Counted from the stretch's first letter, positions 1-6,433 are shown. The stretch: DNA of 7,575 nt from JBKGYG01 sp046546235 (GCA_046546235.1 JBKGYG010000070.1:1-7575); one strand, 5' to 3'. Translations and numbers: made by a program. Notes: generated from the letters alone by a model not told the origin.

Positions 1-2
1 CA

Positions 3-278
3 AATGAATTACTAGAATGGATAGGAGCCGACGAAGAAACTATAAGATTATATGAATTAAGAGAAAAGGCAATACACGATGAAGTGACAAGGCTTCAGGG
101 CGCTAGAAAAGAGGGAATGGAGAAAGGAGTAGAAAAGGGAATAGAAAAAGGAAGAAAAGAAGGTATGGTATTAGCAGCTAAAAATATGTTAGAAAACGAT
201 ATAGATATAGAAACAGTAATGAAGGTAACAGGATTAAAAATTGAAGAAGTAAAGGACATAAAGGAAAATTTACATTAG
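3..278 (+). CDS. Rpn family recombination-promoting nuclease / putative transposase, C-terminal part
   Basis: Only the last 91 codons are in the window; the gene enters from the left edge and the frame is open from base 3. The visible part starts with a motif like ELLEWIGADEETIRLYELRE and ends in a charged tail with repeated K-G-x-E-K-G units (about codons 37-51), followed by a helical end with the pattern MLENDIDIETVMKVTGL. This end is typical of Rpn proteins (PD-(D/E)XK nuclease family transposases, PF12784 type), whose repeat tails vary in length between copies. The nuclease core lies upstream and cannot be checked, so whether the gene is intact is unknown. The GTG at 84 is an internal valine codon, not the start, because the family-specific sequence continues upstream of it. 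The family includes E. coli RpnA-E, reported to promote recA-independent recombination; assigning that activity here is inference. Confidence 0.8.
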   Translation, partial: NELLEWIGADEETIRLYELREKAIHDEVTRLQGARKEGMEKGVEKGIEKGRKEGMVLAAKNMLENDIDIETVMKVTGLKIEEVKDIKENLH

Positions 279-401
279 TAAAAAGACAATTTTATTCACA
301 TTGAGACACATAAAATTTTACACTCTCCTAGATATGTATTGTTTCTTATTCTAGCAATTCAAAGATTTTAATGATAGACATTGGTGTATTACTATAGTTA
401 A

Positions 402-839
402 TTATTTTGTTTCTAATAAATTAATATCCCCATACATTGTTACTTTAACTTTATAAGTTTCACCTTTATACTCGTATTCAATTTCTGCAGTACGATAGCC
501 TTCCTTATTACGATGAGCAATATTTGAATAAAAGTAATAACAGTTGTCTTTTATCTTTTCAAATGAAGCATAACCCCAAGAGGTTATATTATCATATGTA
601 AATTCATATACAACAAATCTCTTGCCACCAATATCTTTTTTGTTAAGGATTGTCATTTTATAAGGATAAATATTTAAATCATTTCTTAATCTTTTTTTAA
701 GATGATTTAGGATATCATTTTTCTTTAAAGGCTCTTCCCCAAGGCCTAGTTGAAAATTGATTGTTTCAAAAACATAAGTATGATTTCGTATCAACATAAG
801 AATAAGAATAATGCCAATAAATATAATAAGTTTTTTCAC
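402..839 (-). CDS. Small membrane-anchored or exported protein of unknown function
   Basis: I do not recognise this 145-residue protein. It has a short basic N-terminus (MKK) and one hydrophobic segment at about residues 3-17 that would serve as a signal anchor or uncleaved signal; there is no lipobox cysteine. The rest is polar, basic and aromatic-rich (for example CYYFYSNIAHRN and YEYKGETYKVKV), which fits an extracytoplasmic domain of mainly beta character. Two GTG codons, at 845 and 839, could start it. I choose 839 because the upstream minus-strand sequence GGAGAGGTGAAAGTG puts GAGG five bases before that GTG, whereas the ribosome site would touch or overlap the GTG at 845. It is transcribed against its neighbours and looks like a single gene. 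No terminator is evident beyond the stop. Confidence 0.65.
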   Translation of the reverse strand: MKKLIIFIGIILILMLIRNHTYVFETINFQLGLGEEPLKKNDILNHLKKRLRNDLNIYPYKMTILNKKDIGGKRFVVYEFTYDNITSWGYASFEKIKDNCYYFYSNIAHRNKEGYRTAEIEYEYKGETYKVKVTMYGDINLLETK

Positions 840-919
840 TTTCACCTCTCCTTTTTTTAAAATTGATATGAATTACCCCATAAAATTCACTTGTTAGTTA
901 TATTATGAAATAACGATAA

Positions 920-1186
920 GCTCATAAGGTTTTCAGCACATTAATATTATACAGTAAATTTAAAATAGTGCATAGTTGTATTAAAGGTAAACCAATTTTT
1001 AAAGATTATAATAAAGCATTTAGTCAAGCGTTAGTAGATTATAAAGATGTTATTAATGCTATTGCTAAAGAATTTAATTTAAAGAAACTAAATAAGAATA
1101 ATTATCAAGTTTATAAAACTTATGGTTGGGAATTAACTACTGTAAGACAAGGGACGTTTAAGTTGTATGATTATAAAATCAATGGC
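920..1186 (+). pseudogene. Open coding-like stretch of unknown origin, fused to the transposase remnant
   Basis: The frame is open from 920 (after a TAA at 917-919). A GTG at 968 could start it but has no good ribosome site. The translation contains IFKDYNKAFSQALVDYKD and YQVYKTYGWEL, which look like real protein, but I cannot name the family. It runs without a stop straight into the transposase remnant that begins near 1182, so the apparent 109-residue product is a chimera. The most likely reading is a fragment of a gene cut by the insertion or by a later deletion. It could also be non-coding sequence that happens to stay open. Confidence 0.3.
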
Positions 1187-1429
1187 AAAAAAAGTTCAAC
1201 AGGAATTTATCATATAATGTTAAGGGGTATAGATAAAAGAAATATATTTCTTGATGATGAAGATAGAAAAAAATTTATAGAAGATAAAAAAGGCTAAAGA
1301 AAAAGCTAACTTTGATATATATGCTTATTGCCTAATGGACAATCACATACACTGCTAATAGTAAGTATTAGTCAATTGAGTAGAGTTTTAAGACTAGGAA
1401 AGTCAATTGTAGAAAAGGCTACTAAGTGA
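1182..1429 (+). pseudogene. Degenerate Y1 (HUH) REP-associated-type transposase
   Basis: This is a decayed copy of a Y1_Tnp single-strand transposase (PF01797 type). A likely original start is ATG at 1182 (M-A-K-K). The A-run at 1187-1193 seems one base short, because the family sequence SSTGIYHIMLRGIDKRNIF continues in the other frame (1193-1249). A second indel at about 1286-1291 ends that frame at a TAA (1295-1297). The original frame then resumes as IKKAKEKANFDIYAYCLMDN with the HUH metal-binding motif His-Ile-His at 1344-1352. Just after it the coding sequence breaks: the middle of the protein, including the region that should hold the catalytic tyrosine, is missing. It resumes as QLSRVLRLGKSIVEKATK with a TGA at 1427-1429, the usual helix-turn-helix-like end of these proteins. 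The copy cannot be active. Confidence 0.85.
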
Positions 1430-1466
1430 CAGTTTAAAAAGATGCATATGGAAAAGGAGGGTTACA

Positions 1467-1523
1467 TTGGAACATAATAACGATTTACTCATTTATCAGA
1501 CAGAAGATGGAAAAACAATATAA
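1467..1523 (+). pseudogene. N-terminal remnant of a RhuM-family protein (18 codons)
   Basis: An AAGGAGG site at 1454-1460 precedes a TTG at 1467, which opens an 18-codon reading frame ending in TAA at 1521-1523. Its product contains NNDLLIYQTEDGKT, which closely resembles the beginning of RhuM-family proteins (virulence protein RhuM; often next to restriction-modification or toxin genes). The rest of the expected protein (several hundred residues) is absent. A short following stretch reads KNIYALARIYK in the same frame and may be another scrap. The good ribosome site suggests this was once a real gene start, now almost completely deleted. The family call rests on a very short match. Confidence 0.45.
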
Positions 1524-1579
1524 AAAATATCTATGCTTTAGCACGAATTTATAAATAATGTTTTAGAGGGGGACTGACT

Positions 1580-2662
1580 TTGAAAGAGAACAACAATAAT
1601 ATTATAGATATTTCAACTTTTAGGAAAAATCCTTATCTAGATAAAATGGTAGAATATCCAGAGTACTATGAGTATGAAACAATTCAATCTTATGAAGAAT
1701 GGTTTGATGACTTAGATATTCATACGATTCCTCTTGGTGGGGTGTCTGTAAACATAAATAAGCTCAAAAAACAAAAAGTCTTAACCAGTATATTGTTTAA
1801 TAAAGAAAAGTTCTCTATTGAGGCAGCTCTCGAGTGGTTAGATATCTATAATGTTGCTTTAAGTGATGAGGTTGAAGTTGAAAATGCATCTGAGGTTATC
1901 GATTTTGTGCGTTTTGAAGGTAAAAATCTCATTTGTTATAAAAAAGGGAGACATATTTTAACGATTGATGAAGAAAAGGCTATTGAAGTAACCAAAGAAT
2001 ATGAGACCTATCAAAAATACGTAGATTCAAAACAATCTAAAAGGGTTAATAGGTCAGATCAAATGATCATCTATTGGTGTGAAGAAAAAGAGCAACACAA
2101 AATGTTACTTGAGGACTTTCAAAGATTGGAGTTTGATGAAAATGATGTGATCCTTTGTAACGGTTTAAAGGTAGATGTTGATTATATAGATTTGTATGAT
2201 ATTAAAACTTTAGGGTTTTATAAATATACTAAGGATCAAGCAATTGCAATTATTGAAGATATCAATACAGATATCTATATTAATATCCATAAAGACATAA
2301 ACGGTAGAAGCATTTATGATATTAAGTTTAATTACATCATAGATATGGAAGGGGTTACCCCTATTGATTCTAATATAGAAAAAAAGTCCCTTCGGATAGT
2401 AATGGTTGAGGAAAATTTGGTATCGACAACATGGAGGGTATATCTAACTGAAAGTGATGACGGACCTTTTTATAAAGTTCGACAAGATATGGAAACAGAA
2501 AGTATTGTTTATTATAGTGGCAAGGGAGCTAGGCCTCAATATGTTATGGAGCCATTATCGCTATTTCCTTATGAGAGTAAAACAATTAGTGAAGTAATTT
2601 TAAAAGATATGGAAACTAAAGGTTTAAAAGGTTTTATAATAGAAAATACACCTTGGGAATAA
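1580..2662 (+). CDS. Conserved-looking cytoplasmic protein of unknown function
   Basis: This 360-residue protein starts at TTG (1580) with a purine-rich site AGAGGGGGA at 1565-1573 seven bases upstream. It has no signal peptide or membrane segment and is rich in acidic and aromatic residues, so it is probably cytosolic. I cannot name a family for the whole protein. Residues about 62-92 (KKQKVLTSILFNKEKFSIEA, then ALEWLDIY) resemble a short module of the form V-x-S-[IV]-[LI]-F-x-K-[DE]-K-[FW]-[ST]-x-x-x-A-x-x-W-L, which I associate with phage or prophage-linked hypothetical proteins. The module may extend to the VRFEGKNLICYKKG segment (110-123). The C-terminal half shows mixed alpha/beta character with no catalytic signature I recognise. 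The gene stands alone, with 332 non-coding bases after it, and there is no sign of decay despite the broken neighbours upstream. Confidence 0.75.
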   Translation: MKENNNNIIDISTFRKNPYLDKMVEYPEYYEYETIQSYEEWFDDLDIHTIPLGGVSVNINKLKKQKVLTSILFNKEKFSIEAALEWLDIYNVALSDEVEVENASEVIDFVRFEGKNLICYKKGRHILTIDEEKAIEVTKEYETYQKYVDSKQSKRVNRSDQMIIYWCEEKEQHKMLLEDFQRLEFDENDVILCNGLKVDVDYIDLYDIKTLGFYKYTKDQAIAIIEDINTDIYINIHKDINGRSIYDIKFNYIIDMEGVTPIDSNIEKKSLRIVMVEENLVSTTWRVYLTESDDGPFYKVRQDMETESIVYYSGKGARPQYVMEPLSLFPYESKTISEVILKDMETKGLKGFIIENTPWE

Positions 2663-2994
2663 TACTAGATAAAAAATTATAAAATATGTATATTTACATA
2701 TATATGTATGAGAAATTTCATAAATCGAAGTAAGTTTACGAGAGTAAATGTTAAGAGGCGTTTCATTTGTCTAGCAAGTCAAAAGAAGGCAAGAGTGTAA
2801 GAATTTAACATTGTGTTTAGCTTGACTTTATAATATCATAATAATAATAGGGATTGTCAACCTAATTTCTATTTATTATGGAAGATAGGTAAGTTTAAAT
2901 CAGATTAACTTTACAATGTTCCAATGAAATCATGCACGGAAGCGAATAGGAAAAGATTAATGAAATAATAATACATAAGAAAAGGGGTAGCACA
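2663..2994. other. Non-coding gap of 332 bases upstream of the lipoprotein gene
   Basis: No reading frame of note is seen. The first part is a very AT-rich run with the self-complementary CATATATATG at about 2698-2707. A pair of 8-base inverted repeats, AATGTTAA (2747-2754) and TTAACATT (2805-2812), encloses 50 bases; this is weak and may be chance. A candidate promoter lies at 2822-2850. No riboswitch or tRNA is recognised. Confidence 0.5.
2822..2850 (+). promoter_or_regulatory. Candidate sigma-A promoter for the SH3 lipoprotein gene
   Basis: TTGACT at 2822-2827 (5 of 6 to consensus) is followed after 17 bases by TAATAG at 2845-2850 (3 of 6, weak). Transcription from here would give a leader of about 138 bases before the ATG at 2995. 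The surrounding sequence is so AT-rich that alternative -10 choices exist. Confidence 0.4.
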
Positions 2995-4314
2995 ATGTGT
3001 AAGAATAAAATTATATCAATAGCTGCAGTAATATTAGTATTAGTGATTAGCTTCACAGGATGTACTCAAGAAGTAGATTCGACAAAGGAGCAAGAAGATG
3101 TAAATCAACCAATAGAAACGCCTCAAGAAAAAACAGAAGAAGTTGAAGAAAGAACAGAAGAACAAGAAGGAACTGAAGAAAGCGAAAATCAAGAAGAAGT
3201 TGAAAATGAAAATGAAGAAATCGAAGAAGAAACACCTGACCAAAATAGCGATAATGTTATAGGTCAAGAGGTTTATATCAGTGTAAATAAGTTGAACGTT
3301 AGAGTAGAAAAAAATGCCCAAAGTAAATCCCTTGGAAACTTATATAAGGGAAGGGGAGTAAAAGTTATTGAAGAAGTTGAACAAGAAGATACAACTTGGT
3401 ATAAGATTGAATTTGAGAATGCTGAGAATAATAATGAAGGTTGGATTTCATCCGAATATACAGTTAAGGATATAAATGAGCTTCATTCATCATCAACCCT
3501 TTTTGATGATAAGGAAATGAATGATTACTTTACATCACCAAACCTTTTTGAAGATAATACAGTTGTTGCTTATTACGGTCATCCTAATTCGAAAATAATG
3601 GGGATTGTGGGACGTCATCCCAAGGAACAACTTATATCTCTAGTGCAAAAGACTTCTGAAAAATATGATGCCGTTAACGGCAATAAAAGCGCCATACCAG
3701 CAATATACCTTGTTTATGGAACAGCCCAGCCTGAAGGAAGAATTGGTATGATTAATTATGACCTTGTGATGTCATATATTGAGGAGGCTTATAAGAATGG
3801 TGTCTTAGTATATCTTGATCATCAAATAGGAAGACATTCACCCAATGAAGCAATTAATGAACTCTTGCCTTTTCTGAGATATCCCAATGTCCACCTGGCT
3901 CTTGATCCGGAATGGCGTACTGATAAGCCAATGAAAGAGGTAGGTTATTTAACTGGAACCGAAATTAATGAAATTCAAGAAACTATGCGTGAATATATTA
4001 TTGCTAATGAAATACAGGGTAAACGTCAGTTTGTTTTTCATCAGTTTCTTGATACGATGATACATGATATCGAGGAAGTATCCAGTAATTATGATCCAGT
4101 ATTACTTGTACACAATACATCTGGATGGGGTTCTCCAGAGGGAAAGATAGCAACCCATACCAGAAATGCCAAGACAACAAACATACCATACAAAGGCTTT
4201 AAGTTATGGTATTACTATTCTGATAATTCAGGTGTCCACTATGATAGTCCGTTAATGACGCCAGAGCAAGTTTTGGATCTTAATCCGCAACCTGGGCTTA
4301 TTATTTATCAATAA
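2995..4314 (+). CDS. Lipoprotein with SH3 domain and conserved uncharacterised C-terminal domain
   Basis: This 439-residue protein is predicted to be lipid-anchored outside the cytoplasmic membrane. Residues 1-23 are a signal peptide ending in a lipobox S-F-T-G-C with Cys23 as the lipidated residue. Residues 24-88 are a low-complexity glutamate-rich linker. Residues 89-156 form a bacterial SH3 domain (VNKLNVRVEKNAQSKSLGNL, then W135 and GWISSEYT), often used for binding cell wall. From about 185 to the end there is a distinct domain with motifs AYYGHP (192-197), IYLVYGTA (237-244), YLDHQIGRH (273-281), LALDPEWR (301-308), FHQF (348-351), GWG (377-379), GFKLWYYY (401-408) and a PLMTPEQVL-LIIYQ ending. 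I recall the same motifs in hypothetical lipoproteins of Actinobacteria; the conserved His, Asp and Glu and beta-strand spacing suggest a TIM-barrel hydrolase-like fold, which is inference. An AAGGGG ribosome site precedes the ATG. The gene appears to be monocistronic. Confidence 0.85.
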   Translation: MCKNKIISIAAVILVLVISFTGCTQEVDSTKEQEDVNQPIETPQEKTEEVEERTEEQEGTEESENQEEVENENEEIEEETPDQNSDNVIGQEVYISVNKLNVRVEKNAQSKSLGNLYKGRGVKVIEEVEQEDTTWYKIEFENAENNNEGWISSEYTVKDINELHSSSTLFDDKEMNDYFTSPNLFEDNTVVAYYGHPNSKIMGIVGRHPKEQLISLVQKTSEKYDAVNGNKSAIPAIYLVYGTAQPEGRIGMINYDLVMSYIEEAYKNGVLVYLDHQIGRHSPNEAINELLPFLRYPNVHLALDPEWRTDKPMKEVGYLTGTEINEIQETMREYIIANEIQGKRQFVFHQFLDTMIHDIEEVSSNYDPVLLVHNTSGWGSPEGKIATHTRNAKTTNIPYKGFKLWYYYSDNSGVHYDSPLMTPEQVLDLNPQPGLIIYQ

Positions 4315-4393
4315 TTAGTACCTAGCAAAGGGTAAAATTAAAAAAAGTAACTAAGTGATTTTTAATAAGAAACAAACTATAAAGATGTCTTAA

Positions 4394-4425
4394 AAAGGAG
4401 TAGCTTACTTATAAGCTACTCCTTT
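4394..4425 (-). terminator. Hairpin terminator of the DUF1328 gene, possibly two-way
   Basis: A perfect 13-base-pair stem (4394-4406 with 4413-4425; core AAGGAGTAGCTT / AAGCTACTCCTT) closes a 6-base loop. Read on the minus strand, the stem is followed by a run of T (TTTTT, partly within the stem end), 10 bases past the DUF1328 stop codon, the classic layout of a rho-independent terminator. Read on the plus strand, the T run is shorter (TTT then CAG), so it may also stop transcripts from the lipoprotein gene, which ends at 4314, but less efficiently. Confidence 0.85.
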
Positions 4426-4435
4426 CAGATTGTCA

Positions 4436-4606
4436 TTACGGTCGCCTGCCTCTTATTAATGAAAGGACTAAAGAGATTACGAATAGAATTAAGAATATAA
4501 AGAATATAAGTTTTGCAATTTCAATAGCAGCTCCTGCAATTCCAACAAAACCGAAGAAGGCTGCAATAATTGCAACTATCAAGAAAACTAAAGTCCAACG
4601 TAAAAT
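4436..4606 (-). CDS. DUF1328 (UPF0391) small membrane protein, ATT start
   Basis: The minus strand encodes a 56-residue protein beginning (M)LRWTLVFLIVA and containing GFVGIAGAAIEIAKLIFFIF, then a hydrophobic stretch and the basic end LIRGRRP. This matches the DUF1328/YtjA family almost along its full length (usually about 50-60 residues): two membrane helices with the G-x-x-G-I-A-G-A-A motif between them. Function is unknown; family members are commonly stress-associated envelope proteins. No ATG, GTG or TTG exists in this frame ahead of the conserved LRW. The codon at the family's usual start position is ATT (4604-4606), with AGGGAG (4615-4620) eight bases upstream. ATT is a rare but documented start codon (infC). 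Another ATT at 4610-4612 is too close to the ribosome site. The gene has its own promoter and terminator, so it looks functional. Confidence 0.85.
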   Translation of the reverse strand: MLRWTLVFLIVAIIAAFFGFVGIAGAAIEIAKLIFFIFLILFVISLVLSLIRGRRP

Positions 4607-4659
4607 AAGAATCTCTCCCTTCGTATATAAGAATAATTATCAAATAATAACTTATAAAA

Positions 4660-4688
4660 AGCATATCATATAATAAATGAATAGTCAA
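4660..4688 (-). promoter_or_regulatory. Sigma-A-type promoter of the DUF1328 gene
   Basis: On the minus strand, TTGACT (4688-4683; 5 of 6 to consensus) is followed after exactly 17 bases by TATGCT (4665-4660; 4 of 6). The implied leader to the ATT start is about 47 bases. This supports a separately transcribed gene. Confidence 0.65.
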
Positions 4689-4782
4689 ATTACTTGAGGA
4701 TATTTGTTTTTGTTTTTTGATAATACTAATAAAATTATAGCTCATTTCTAATAGTGCTTAAGAAAAATTCTTTAATAAAACA

Positions 4783-4811
4783 TTGTAGGCTTTTAAAAAA
4801 CATGGTACAAT
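4783..4811 (+). promoter_or_regulatory. Promoter of the arsR-acr3 operon
   Basis: TACAAT at 4806-4811 (5 of 6 to consensus) lies 17 bases after TTGTAG at 4783-4788 (weak, 3 of 6). Transcription would begin near 4818, inside the repeated motif TATAATTGAAT, a position where a bound repressor would block initiation. The weak -35 is common for promoters under repressor control. Confidence 0.55.
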
Positions 4812-4816
4812 ATGAG

Positions 4817-4837
4817 TATAATTGAATATAGTAATAT
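4817..4837 (+). promoter_or_regulatory. Candidate ArsR operator at the arsR start site
   Basis: TATAATTGAAT (4817-4827) followed by ATAGTAATAT lies across the predicted transcription start of arsR. The 11-base unit recurs at 6428-6438 and, inverted, at 6488-6498, both before the reductase gene. ArsR-family repressors bind AT-rich, partly symmetric sites at their own promoters. The assignment is inferred from position and repetition; the symmetry of this copy is poor. Confidence 0.4.
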
Positions 4838-4856
4838 AAGAGGAGGTAAAAATACC

Positions 4857-5228
4857 ATGGTTAAACTTTTTAAGGCACTAGGTGATGAAAATAGACTTAG
4901 GATATTAAATCTATTAATGAACAATGAACTATGCGTTTGTGAAATAGAAGTAATTCTTGAAATGACACAGTCAAATGTTTCTAGGCATTTAAGCAAGCTT
5001 AAGAGTGTTGGATTAATTGATTCATTAAAAAAAGCCCAATGGGTACACTATAAAGCAAGTCAAGAATTTGTAAATGAAGACTTACTCTTTGAATATCTAA
5101 ATAAAAACTTTAAGACAAAAGACTTATTTGTTAATGACTTAAAAAGATACAGTAAATACAAAGAAAACAATATAGATTGTCAATTGATTGCAAAAAATAA
5201 AGATAAAGTTCTAGAAGCAATAAAATAA
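4857..5228 (+). CDS. arsR: ArsR/SmtB family arsenic-responsive repressor
   Basis: This is a 123-residue winged-helix repressor. It contains LFKALGDENRLRILNLL (residues 4-20), the recognition region MTQSNVSRHLSKLKSVGLI and a wing including QWVHYKAS. The Cys-Val-Cys of ELCVCE (Cys26 and Cys28) is the site where arsenite or antimonite binds in ArsR-type sensors, releasing the protein from DNA. A third cysteine, Cys108 near the C-terminus, may complete a three-sulfur site. I choose ATG 4857, not the in-frame ATG at 4812: AGGAGGT (4841-4847) is nine bases before 4857, the family starts with this M-V-K-L-F-K-A-L sequence, and 4812 overlaps the promoter. It is followed 12 bases later by acr3, so the operon is expected to be autoregulated. 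Confidence 0.93.
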   Translation: MVKLFKALGDENRLRILNLLMNNELCVCEIEVILEMTQSNVSRHLSKLKSVGLIDSLKKAQWVHYKASQEFVNEDLLFEYLNKNFKTKDLFVNDLKRYSKYKENNIDCQLIAKNKDKVLEAIK

Positions 5229-5240
5229 GGAGGATTTAAG

Positions 5241-6302
5241 ATGAAAGGTAAAAAGGAAGTAAAAGATTACAAAGGTATGAGTGTGTTTGAACGTTATTTA
5301 ACAATTTGGGTAGCGATTTGCATAATTGTTGGTGTAGCTATTGGAAAGTGGTTGCCAGCTATTCCAGAAACACTTAGTGAATATGAATATGCAAAAGTTT
5401 CGATACCAGTAGCTATACTGATATGGTTAATGATTTTTCCAATGATGCTTAAGATTGACTTCTCAAGTATAGTAAGAGCAACTAAGAAACCTAAAGGATT
5501 AACTATAACTTGTGTGACAAATTGGTTAATAAAACCCTTTACTATGTATTTAATAGCTGCATTTTTTTTGAAGTTCGTTTTTAAGGCTTGGATTGGTACT
5601 GATTTAGCTGATCAATATTTAGCTGGAGCAGTCCTTTTAGGTGCAGCTCCTTGTACTGCCATGGTATTTGTATGGAGTCACTTAACAAAAGGGGACCCAG
5701 CATATACATTGGTTCAAGTTGCTGTTAATGATTTGATTCTTTTAGTTGCGTTTACACCAATTGTTGCGTTACTCTTAGGTGTGACTAATGTAAATGTACC
5801 TTATGATACATTATTCTTATCTGTGCTATTATTTGTAGTTATTCCTTTGGTTGGAGGATTTTTAGCGCGAAAATATATAATTAAGAAAAAAGGATTAGAA
5901 TATTTTGAGAATGTGTTTGTAAAGAAATTTAATAATATCACAATTATGGGATTGTTATTAACTTTAATAATAATATTTTCATTCCAGGGTGAAATTATTT
6001 TAAATAATCCTCTTCATATTGTGCTAATAGCAGTACCACTTATCATACAAACATTTTTAATATTCTTTATTGCTTACTTTTGGGCTAAAAAGTGGAAGTT
6101 AAAGCATAGTATTGCAGCGCCAGCTGGAATGATAGGAGCAAGTAACTTTTTTGAATTAGCTGTAGCGGTTGCTATATCACTGTTTGGATTAAAATCTGGA
6201 GCTGCACTTGCGGCAGTTGTTGGTGTACTAGTTGAAGTGCCAGTAATGTTAACCTTAGTTAAAATTGCAAATAGAACAAGAGGTTGGTTTGAAACAGAAT
6301 AA
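5241..6302 (+). CDS. acr3: ACR3 family arsenite efflux permease
   Basis: This 353-residue integral membrane protein exports arsenite (and possibly antimonite) using the membrane gradient. It has about ten hydrophobic segments, the usual ACR3 number and length. Family marks visible are IWLMIFPMMLKIDF (61-74), TNWLIKPFTMY (93-103), the conserved cysteine Cys138 in GAAPCTAMVFVWS, and Glu305 in GASNFFELAVAVA. A cysteine and a glutamate in these places have been shown to be needed for transport in characterised ACR3 proteins. Some Clostridia annotations call this arsB, but the sequence is ACR3, not the ArsB family. The start ATG has AAGGAGG at 5227-5233, overlapping the arsR stop, so the two are cotranscribed and probably coupled. 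Induction by arsenite through ArsR is expected. The gene is complete; no convincing terminator follows. Confidence 0.95.
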   Translation: MKGKKEVKDYKGMSVFERYLTIWVAICIIVGVAIGKWLPAIPETLSEYEYAKVSIPVAILIWLMIFPMMLKIDFSSIVRATKKPKGLTITCVTNWLIKPFTMYLIAAFFLKFVFKAWIGTDLADQYLAGAVLLGAAPCTAMVFVWSHLTKGDPAYTLVQVAVNDLILLVAFTPIVALLLGVTNVNVPYDTLFLSVLLFVVIPLVGGFLARKYIIKKKGLEYFENVFVKKFNNITIMGLLLTLIIIFSFQGEIILNNPLHIVLIAVPLIIQTFLIFFIAYFWAKKWKLKHSIAAPAGMIGASNFFELAVAVAISLFGLKSGAALAAVVGVLVEVPVMLTLVKIANRTRGWFETE

Positions 6303-6314
6303 AATTAACATCCC

Positions 6315-6326
6315 ACAAATATTTGT
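6315..6326. repeat. 12-base palindrome ACAAATATTTGT
   Basis: This perfect palindrome lies 13 bases after the acr3 stop. It has no T run after it and too small a loop for a terminator. Its AAATATTT core resembles AT-rich dyads bound by ArsR-family proteins, but it is not near a recognisable promoter. Chance is possible in sequence this AT-rich. Confidence 0.35.
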
Positions 6327-6403
6327 TAAGTTTTAACGAGGTTAAATAGTTTTAATGTTAAAGAAGAAAATAATAATAAATCAAAAATTTGTTTATGTAA
6401 GTA

Positions 6404-6433
6404 TTGAATATATAGTAACAAATAGGTTATAAT
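6404..6433 (+). promoter_or_regulatory. Candidate promoter of the disulfide reductase gene
   Basis: A perfect TATAAT at 6428-6433 lies 18 bases after TTGAAT at 6404-6409 (4 of 6 to consensus). Transcription would begin near 6440, giving a leader of about 185 bases. The -10 box is contained in the repeated TATAATTGAAT motif and in the left arm of the 14-base inverted repeat, so a protein bound to either would hide the promoter. Confidence 0.5.

Noticed and set aside
108..175. Short tandem DNA repeats suggestive of a repeat array
   Set aside because: They are 12-base coding repeats giving the known lysine/glycine/glutamate tail of Rpn proteins; there are no spacers, so not a CRISPR array.
2663..2994. 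Riboswitch or small RNA in the long leader of the lipoprotein gene
   Set aside because: No known riboswitch core motif was recognised and the only inverted repeat is 8 bases with a 50-base loop.
3040..3321. Minus-strand reading frames (also 3053-3235) rich in Phe and Leu
   Set aside because: They are antisense to the glutamate-rich linker of the lipoprotein; GAA/GAG codons read backwards give TTC/CTC, which explains the composition.
4004..4189. Minus-strand 61-codon reading frame
   Set aside because: It is antisense to conserved motifs of the lipoprotein gene, with no ribosome site or family resemblance.
4521..4745. Minus-strand 74-codon reading frame over the DUF1328 gene
   Set aside because: It is in a different frame from the recognisable DUF1328 protein, runs through that gene's promoter, and its product has no protein-like pattern.
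4812..4856. Fifteen extra N-terminal codons for ArsR from ATG 4812
   Set aside because: The start would overlap the promoter -10 box and lacks a ribosome site, whereas ATG 4857 has a strong one and matches the family N-terminus.
4793..4996. Minus-strand 67-codon reading frame over the arsR start
   Set aside because: It is antisense to the arsR DNA-binding region and promoter; no ribosome site.
6305..6361. Terminator for acr3 from TTAACAT (6305-6311) and ATGTTAA (6355-6361)
   Set aside because: The arms are AT-only apart from one pair, the loop is 43 bases and no T run follows.
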